Assembly: GCA_913054445.1 (NCBI GenBank)
Contig: CAJXIK010000032.1
Coordinates: 1-11,707, forward strand
DNA from: an uncultured Bermanella sp.
GTDB taxonomy: Bacteria > Pseudomonadota > Gammaproteobacteria > Pseudomonadales > Oceanobacteraceae
Reading direction: 5' to 3'
Length of the DNA: 11,707 nt
A model generated the notes under the pieces. The model was given only the letters and a program-made list of their open reading frames with translations, was not told the DNA's origin and did no database searches. Every line of letters begins with the position of its first letter. The first letter of the stretch is position 1. Shown here piece after piece: positions 7,201 to 11,707 of the stretch. The position numbers and the translations under genes are program-made.

Positions 7201-10200
7201 GGGCTGACGGGCACCTCGTTGAGGGTTAATTGAACCTTATGATCGAGGGGGTGTTTCAACGCCAACTTAGTGGAGGGGATGTTGGGCAGGTATGCGCCGC
7301 TGGGCCACAGCCACTCGAAGCTATTATCGGTTTGGGCGAGGTAGGCCTTATCGAATTCGGGCATGACAATGGTTTGCTGCCGCGGCCCGGCGGCGGTGGC
7401 TTCCTCGGGGAAATCAAAGCCCCCAGGGGCGATGCCGGTGGTGGCGACTATTTTGTTGCCCGAGTCGGCCTGCATGATGTTCATGCCGTTATGACCGGCC
7501 AGTATGTTGACCTCTACCCGCCGATTTTTGGCGCGATTATCTGCCGAGTTATTATGCGTTATGGGTTGGCTAGAGCCATAGCCGCTAATGCTGACCTGCT
7601 GAGGTTGTAAGTTAAGCGCCTGCATAATGTAGTTGGCGGTACTGCGCGCACGGGCCATGGACAGCTCGCGGTTGCTGGCAAATACATGGCTGCTGCGGCT
7701 GGCGATGGGCACGTTATCGGTATGACCGGCCACCTCTAGCTTTAAACCCTTTAAGCCGGCTAAATTTTTAATGACGTCTTGTAGGCGCGCTTTATCGGCA
7801 TCACTGAGCACTGGGTTAAACGAATCAAAGCGAGGGGGCTCTTGCGGTTTGTGGGCTTGGCGATTGGCCGGAATAATAGACAACAGGGCAGAGGTTAACG
7901 CCAGCGGGGTGCGCTGGTTATTTTGGCTGGGGGCGTTAAACATGGTCACCGCCCGCGTGGTGAGTTCGCCGGGTTGTGCATCTTGCGTGATCCAGGCATC
8001 GAAGGTGAGGGTGTGACGCCAGTCTTTACCCGGGTCGTTGAGATTAAACATTAGGGTCTGGGCATCGTACGCTTTGGGAGGGGCAACCGGCACGCCATCA
8101 AAGTGGGCGCTGTTCTGCTTATAAATGACCCCCGCAGGCAACATGATGAGGCTGCGCAATTTTTTAAGGGTGACCTCGGTGCCGCTTAATTTAAGCCGGT
8201 AGCTGATTTTTTGTGTCACTGGGCTGTTGGGGTTTTCAGTCTCCTGGCGCAGTCGCTCGGCTTCGCTCAAGGTGATGACCTGGCTGCTTAGGCGTTGAGT
8301 GACCTCTCCTGCGCTGGGGGGTTTAAGTTTCACCACGAAGTCGGCGCGCCACATGGTTCCCGGCTCTAGGTCTACAAACTGGCTGTATTCACGGCCCGCG
8401 TGGTGGCCGTTGGTATCACAGGCCATCAGCTCTAAATATTTAGGCAGGGTTTCGGTGTCTAGTTGCACCACGTGGCTGCCTGGCTCTTGGGCTTCCATGT
8501 GCCATAAGCCGTCTTCATCTGTGACCACATAGCTGCCGTTTTCTAGGTAGATGCGCACCCCTGCGATGCCTTCATCGGCGATGCTGGCTTGCTGGTTGGT
8601 GTCGTCACAGCCGCCGATGAAGACGCGGCCAAATAAGCGGCTTTTTTCGCTGAATAAGTCTTCTGTTATTTCGATGTGCGCCTTAGTGACGTTGGCGATT
8701 AGCAGGTCGTCTACTAGGCTGGCGGTGTTGGTGGCCTTACCCACTGGGGTGTTGACCCCGATGCGCGCCACGTATCTAAGGTTGAGGGTTTCATCCACCT
8801 CGAGGTTGGCAATGGTAAAGGCCAGGCTTCGTCCATCGCGGCCGATGGTGGGTTCGGCGAGGGCGAGGCCATCTAGGGTGGCCGAGTTAGCAAGGTAGCG
8901 AAAGCCTTGCGGCAGTACATCGTGAATGGTGATGTTGTCGCCGGGAATGTCACTGTTGTGCAGTTGTATGTTGTAGCTTACCAATTCACCCACACCGGCG
9001 GACGATTTATTGGCGGTTTTGGTGAGCAACACCGAGTTGTCCTTGGGCGCTAGGGGGATGTCCATGCGCAAGGTGATGCCGGCCACATCGAACGCCAGCG
9101 CACGGCTGCCTCGTTCGTCTAAATTGAAGGGGCCGTTGGGCAGGGCGTTGATGTCGTCTAGGGATTTTTGCGGCGCGATAGGGTAGTTGTGATAGGTGCT
9201 TTGCCCCACGCGAATCAGGTACTGGCCGGCTGCTAATAGCGGAAAGGCAAAACCACCGAAAGGAAAAACATATTCATTGCCCTTGGAGTCATAGACGGTG
9301 CCACCGGTGGTGACGGTGCTGGGGAAAATGCCGCCGTCGGTACTGAGTACATCGGCCGCTAAATTTGTGCTGGCATCTATTAGGGTGACCTCTATGCCGT
9401 TGATGTACGCACCGCTGTTGGCGTCGATGACATAAGAGCTGGGGTCAAACATGGCGGCGGCGGCAGAAATATCCACGCGGTCGCTCTTGTCCTGATAGCG
9501 AGCCTGCATACTTGAATTGCTGGCCACCGATAGGCGGCAATCAAACGGCGTGCTGCCGAGGGTGTTGTCGAGAAGAACGCTTTGAATGTAGCCGGTGAAC
9601 AATCCCGAGCTTTTTTCGGTTTCGGTTAGCTGCACGGTTTCGGTGTCGAGGCCGTTCCCGCTGATGATCGTGACCACGATTCTTTCGATGGCGGCGGGGT
9701 CGTTATTTTGATCTAAATCTTGCAGGTGTATGAAGATAGTGTCACCCACCTTAAAAAAATCATCGCTGGATAAACGTAAGGTGCCGGGCAGGGGCAGGCT
9801 CTTGCCTTGGTAATCTGTGGGGGTGTCTTGCGCGATTAAGGTGTTGCCGGTGCGGTCTGTGGCGCACTGCCCAGGCTGCACGCGGAAAGCGCCAGATAAA
9901 GACAAGCCGTTAGAGCTGGCACTGGTATGACCGCCACGGGTATCGACGAGGGCGCGTGCGGTTGGCGTCACGGCGTCGGCAGCAGGTTCGGCAGCAGAGT
10001 CAATAGCAGGCTCGACAACGGGACCCTGTGCCGCTTGTAATTGCCCAGAAAAATCTATGCGGTTGTGCATCAGGGTAATAATAGACGGGGTGCCAGCCCC
10101 AGAGGCGTCACGGGCGGTGATGAAACTCACCGTGTCTGCGACTTGGTGATCTTCGTTTTTAAAGTGGTAATGAACAAATGCCTGGTTGCTAATCAGAGTG

Positions 10201-10385
10201 TTGCTGGGGGTGGCGGCGTGCGCGCTCTTTAACAGCAAGACTGAAAATAGAGAGGCAAACACAAGACTAAAAACAACGGCAAAAACACCGCCCCGTCTTG
10301 TGACAGGGGCAGTGTCTTTAGCTTTGTTTCTGTTTAAACCCACGCAGGGAAGCTGCGTGCGTTTAAGGTGACGGCTAAACAACAT
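4296..10385 (-). CDS. Giant multidomain outer-membrane protein (DUF11, OmpA-like, C-terminal beta-barrel)
   Basis: This 2029-aa exported protein has no specific assignable function. An unusually long basic n-region (1-31) precedes a hydrophobic segment (33-52), with a likely signal cleavage after SAHA (about 57). Modules by eye: an N-terminal strand module shared with the upstream gene (58-93); an Ala/Pro-rich linker (120-147); a beta domain with an EF-loop-like DLDQNN (223-228) and the LTETEKSSGLFTG motif (253-265); a prealbumin-like domain (315-402); a DUF11-like domain (450-572); a SdrD/CNA-B-like domain (584-645); a second DUF11-like domain (725-836); an OmpA/MotB-type domain (857-962) with HTD 888-890 and NRELSMARA 905-913; Ig/Big-like modules (1020-1228). 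From about 1230 to the end it is rich in alternating-strand sequence typical of an outer-membrane barrel, ending in a final-strand-like GIYMKLRIKAD (2007-2017). It starts six nt after the upstream stop without a good Shine-Dalgarno. Confidence 0.85.
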   Translation of the reverse strand: MLFSRHLKRTQLPCVGLNRNKAKDTAPVTRRGGVFAVVFSLVFASLFSVLLLKSAHAATPSNTLISNQAFVHYHFKNEDHQVADTVSFITARDASGAGTPSIITLMHNRIDFSGQLQAAQGPVVEPAIDSAAEPAADAVTPTARALVDTRGGHTSASSNGLSLSGAFRVQPGQCATDRTGNTLIAQDTPTDYQGKSLPLPGTLRLSSDDFFKVGDTIFIHLQDLDQNNDPAAIERIVVTIISGNGLDTETVQLTETEKSSGLFTGYIQSVLLDNTLGSTPFDCRLSVASNSSMQARYQDKSDRVDISAAAAMFDPSSYVIDANSGAYINGIEVTLIDASTNLAADVLSTDGGIFPSTVTTGGTVYDSKGNEYVFPFGGFAFPLLAAGQYLIRVGQSTYHNYPIAPQKSLDDINALPNGPFNLDERGSRALAFDVAGITLRMDIPLAPKDNSVLLTKTANKSSAGVGELVSYNIQLHNSDIPGDNITIHDVLPQGFRYLANSATLDGLALAEPTIGRDGRSLAFTIANLEVDETLNLRYVARIGVNTPVGKATNTASLVDDLLIANVTKAHIEITEDLFSEKSRLFGRVFIGGCDDTNQQASIADEGIAGVRIYLENGSYVVTDEDGLWHMEAQEPGSHVVQLDTETLPKYLELMACDTNGHHAGREYSQFVDLEPGTMWRADFVVKLKPPSAGEVTQRLSSQVITLSEAERLRQETENPNSPVTQKISYRLKLSGTEVTLKKLRSLIMLPAGVIYKQNSAHFDGVPVAPPKAYDAQTLMFNLNDPGKDWRHTLTFDAWITQDAQPGELTTRAVTMFNAPSQNNQRTPLALTSALLSIIPANRQAHKPQEPPRFDSFNPVLSDADKARLQDVIKNLAGLKGLKLEVAGHTDNVPIASRSSHVFASNRELSMARARSTANYIMQALNLQPQQVSISGYGSSQPITHNNSADNRAKNRRVEVNILAGHNGMNIMQADSGNKIVATTGIAPGGFDFPEEATAAGPRQQTIVMPEFDKAYLAQTDNSFEWLWPSGAYLPNIPSTKLALKHPLDHKVQLTLNEVPVSPLNFAKREHYAPNQSAISIWTGVDIKEGNNHFVASLVDSHDNIVARTTFDLHYAGSPTRVVLVNAETQATADGVVAPVIAVKLFDKDGYPVRNGLQGEFSVDNPYQALNPNKDQVQINRNEFKPHYEISGDGTAYITLEPTTQAGEAVIRFPLANGRQEEIRVWLKPQSREWMLIALGEGTIGYRDIGGHVKNAESHAIKDKFYSDGRLALFAKGQVMGDWLLTAAYDSAKGKTTPFEKLLDPNKYYTLYGDNSQQKLDASMAGKLYLRVEKERFYTVFGDYSTDLSKTELSKYLRKFHGIQSVFQGDVVSFNLFATESAQRFVRDDIQGDGTSGLYQLSQTDIISNSETITLQVRDRFQSALILEETELTKDSDYSIDYIDGSLFFKAPVHSTNEELNPRYIVVRYETKDDNAENLTLGGRVAVHNKGKDLELGSTVISEDLGNVKRTLNALDARYQFNDALQIKAESAFSEQRNDGQHTRASAHIISLDYRGEQLQSKAYARSEEAGFGLDQLNGSQGNSEKIGVESSYYFTAGEYLNAVFSDQNTLGSGQRQTMLETKYNQEYALGRYYVGARLSQTQSAAGDRQTIQQILAGHSFSLFNGSLLLNADAEFNLKQNQDIYDLVRLGSDYRINEQVTLFAVYETGLSDAAPQRSVLGLRATPWQGMQVSNSVEQQNNKDGSRLFAVHGLNQEINLDENWQLSLGFDQAQDLANTVLEQSEQAATSDDFYAVSAGLGYRSPRWQWSNRLEYRESNSGHKWHARSGVFHPVAQGLAIGASFEYRADEQASSRTDFKQLEFDIGLRPLTYGLAWLNQSKYIEEKQSSIDSALVSRRLLNNSHVNMRWHKTQLSAQYGLKYLDENFDGTQHSGIIDLIGMQLRHHLTPKWDWGVHLQRLYDHELKDSRHSLGGSIGFIPQANTWVSFGYNFAGFSDRDFDGAGYNAHGIYMKLRIKADQDNLANLRNYFQ
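10281..10310 (-). terminator. Intragenic terminator-like hairpin in the 5' end of the large gene
   Basis: On the minus-strand transcript, GCCCC (10310-10306) plus GTC (10304-10302) can pair with GAC (10297-10295) plus GGGGC (10294-10290). This leaves one bulged base (10305) and an ACAA loop. GGTG then TTTTT follows (10289-10281). The shape is that of a Rho-independent terminator or attenuator. It overlaps codons 26-35, so active translation would be expected to prevent folding. Function is inferred. Confidence 0.4.
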
Positions 10386-10391
10386 TAAGTG

Positions 10392-11585
10392 TTATTCAAC
10401 AAGTGCCGTGAAGGTGATAATGACCTCGAGATCTTTCGCAAAAGTATCAATCGTAACCACGAGCTTGTTGTTACCTGCATCAACGGCCGTTGTACCTTCT
10501 GAAGTTGCAGCGTTTCTTAGTGTGCCTGCCAGTAGAAAGTCAGTATAGCCTGCATTCGGATTCGCAATATCTTGTTCGAGGGTCACGTCAGTGGCCGCGA
10601 CCGAGCCAGTGTTTTTAGCTGTAATAGTGTATTCAACTAAAGCGCCAGGGATGGCTTTAGGCGTATACCCAGTAGGGGCCGAAGCAACACAAGTGTTAAC
10701 CGTGCCTGCAGCATAATCTGCATAGTAATTCCCTTGATCATAATCTGGAATGAAATCGCTACAAATTGGATCGTTTATAACCTTAACCGTTAAGCCTGGT
10801 CCTGACTCTTCTGGATCGGTGTAATTACCATTTCCATTACCATCATGAGCAAAATTAGCGGTTACTGCTGTCGTCGTTGTGATCACTGATATTGTTCCGT
10901 TACCAGCAGCATCGGTATCTGCGGTTACCATGTCAGACTCGGCTTCAAGGAAGAGTATTAGTTTAGTGTTAAGGTTGGCGGCAGTGTTTTTGTCGGTATC
11001 TGCGGTATTTACGGCAATAGCGGCACCTGTATTATCAGCAACGGCTTTTGCCGTAGCTAATAATATAATTGTATTTCCATCTACAATTTTGGTTTCTCCA
11101 TCAGCAAGAGTCTGAGGGTAAGTAAATGTCGCTGTATATTGTGCCGTTGCGCCACTAGGAATTGTGAGATAACCGGATTCTGTAATGGACGTGTCAGCGG
11201 GAGGCGTTTCAGTTAAAGCATAAGTAACCGCTGGAATGGTAATGTTGCCGCTATCAGCAGCGCCATCCGCAGAGTTGGCTAAATTTAATTGGTATATCTG
11301 AGCTTCGTTACCAGAGTTAGTCAAACTATATTCATAACTAATACCCTGACCTGGGATGATGGTGGGTGCTTCCAAGTTATCCACGATCTCCATATCTATT
11401 TTGTGGTCGACTTGAAAGCTGCTGTTAGCCTCAAGCTCAGCCTGCTGAATGGTATCAACTTTATATGCAAGGCTTACTTTATTGGTAATGACGATTCCAG
11501 CTGCGGTGGGTGCTGCAAAAGCCTGACCACTTAAGCCAAGGCTAGCACCTGCAATGAGGGCTGCTAGAGTTTTGTTTATCTTCAT
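10392..11585 (-). CDS. Exported DUF11-like surface protein, first gene of operon
   Basis: This 397-aa protein begins with a standard signal peptide: basic MKINK, a hydrophobic core, and predicted cleavage after QAFA (24). The mature start GIVITNKVSLAYKV (30-43) resembles the mature start of the large downstream protein. The middle is Thr/Ala/Asp-rich. DGNGNGNYTDPE (248-259) fits an EF-hand-like calcium loop (acidic or amide ligands at 248, 250, 252, Thr256, Glu259). Two cysteines (275, 299) could form a disulfide. PKAIPGALVEYTITAKNTG (309-327) opens a DUF11-like beta-sandwich running to the end. No membrane anchor, sortase motif or barrel is seen, so it is probably secreted or held at the surface by a partner. 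Its DNA looks more AT-rich than its neighbours by eye. The start is supported by a strong Shine-Dalgarno, and the stop is six nt from the next ATG. Function is unknown. Confidence 0.85.
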   Translation of the reverse strand: MKINKTLAALIAGASLGLSGQAFAAPTAAGIVITNKVSLAYKVDTIQQAELEANSSFQVDHKIDMEIVDNLEAPTIIPGQGISYEYSLTNSGNEAQIYQLNLANSADGAADSGNITIPAVTYALTETPPADTSITESGYLTIPSGATAQYTATFTYPQTLADGETKIVDGNTIILLATAKAVADNTGAAIAVNTADTDKNTAANLNTKLILFLEAESDMVTADTDAAGNGTISVITTTTAVTANFAHDGNGNGNYTDPEESGPGLTVKVINDPICSDFIPDYDQGNYYADYAAGTVNTCVASAPTGYTPKAIPGALVEYTITAKNTGSVAATDVTLEQDIANPNAGYTDFLLAGTLRNAATSEGTTAVDAGNNKLVVTIDTFAKDLEVIITFTALVE

Positions 11586-11590
11586 ACTAT

Positions 11591-11597
11591 CTCTCCT
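11591..11597 (-). promoter_or_regulatory. Ribosome binding site of the 397-aa surface protein gene
   Basis: AGGAGAG on the minus strand ends five nt before the ATG at 11585. This is a near-consensus Shine-Dalgarno, in contrast to the downstream large gene, which has none in the usual range. Confidence 0.85.
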
Positions 11598-11603
11598 GAG
11601 AAA

Positions 11604-11631
11604 ATTATTGTTAGGTGTGTTGTTAAAGCAA
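11604..11631 (-). promoter_or_regulatory. Weak candidate sigma70 promoter for the surface operon
   Basis: On the minus strand, TTGCTT (11631-11626) and AATAAT (11609-11604) are separated by 16 nt. The -10 matches consensus at 5 of 6 positions and the -35 at only 3 of 6. It would give a very short leader ending at the Shine-Dalgarno. The rest of the upstream sequence to 11707 is moderately AT-rich and shows no clearer promoter or operator. Confidence 0.3.
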
Positions 11632-11707
11632 TGTTTACGTTTTATTTTCTACATCTTTCACGCTGAGTGCCGACTACTTAACTTGCACGACATACTGCAC
11701 AGACGCT

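Noticed and set aside
7230..7610. 126-codon plus-strand open frame opposite the giant gene
   Set aside because: It lies antisense to the linker and OmpA-like domain of a well-supported gene, and its sequence shows no family motif; a shadow frame.
8551..8898. 115-codon plus-strand open frame opposite the giant gene
   Set aside because: Ser/Arg-rich antisense shadow of the prealbumin-like and DUF11-like coding region, without domain signal.

Overview
The window looks like a chromosomal segment of a Gammaproteobacterium, possibly a marine Cellvibrionaceae- or Oceanospirillales-like organism. That placement is inference from the gene content (a complete Entner-Doudoroff lower branch, a molybdenum-cofactor gene, Gram-negative outer-membrane proteins) and the moderately high GC of most genes. 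No rRNA, tRNA, insertion sequence, CRISPR array or phage gene is visible.

Left half (about 321-4152, plus strand): four tightly packed, co-directional genes. mobA (molybdenum cofactor guanylyltransferase) is followed by pgl (6-phosphogluconolactonase), eda (KDPG aldolase) and edd (6-phosphogluconate dehydratase). The last three give a route from 6-phosphogluconolactone through 6-phosphogluconate and KDPG to pyruvate and glyceraldehyde-3-phosphate. zwf and hexR, frequent neighbours of these genes, are absent from the window. Gaps are 56, 17 and 33 nt, so one operon is plausible. Several gene ends carry short tandem duplications (11, 27, 22 and 11 nt).

Middle (4153-4295): a GC-rich intergenic spacer between convergent genes, made of tandem repeats and inverted repeats. 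It probably serves as the shared 3' boundary.

Right half (4296-11585, minus strand): a two-gene operon for cell-surface proteins. The promoter-proximal gene encodes a 397-aa exported protein with a DUF11-like C-terminal domain, an EF-hand-like calcium loop and a Cys pair. Six nucleotides after its stop begins a very large gene for a 2029-aa outer-membrane protein. That protein has a long signal peptide, prealbumin-like and DUF11-like modules, a MotB/OmpA-type peptidoglycan-binding domain, Ig/Big-like modules and a roughly 800-residue C-terminal beta-barrel-like region. The mature N-termini of the two proteins look related. An intrinsic-terminator-like hairpin lies inside codons 26-35 of the large gene and could set the ratio of small to large product. 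This pair is the most likely place for undescribed biology in the window. Its function cannot be read from sequence.

The first 320 nt have no convincing gene but contain a diverged 20-nt direct repeat. The last 122 nt hold the 5' region of the surface operon, with a strong Shine-Dalgarno and a weak candidate promoter.
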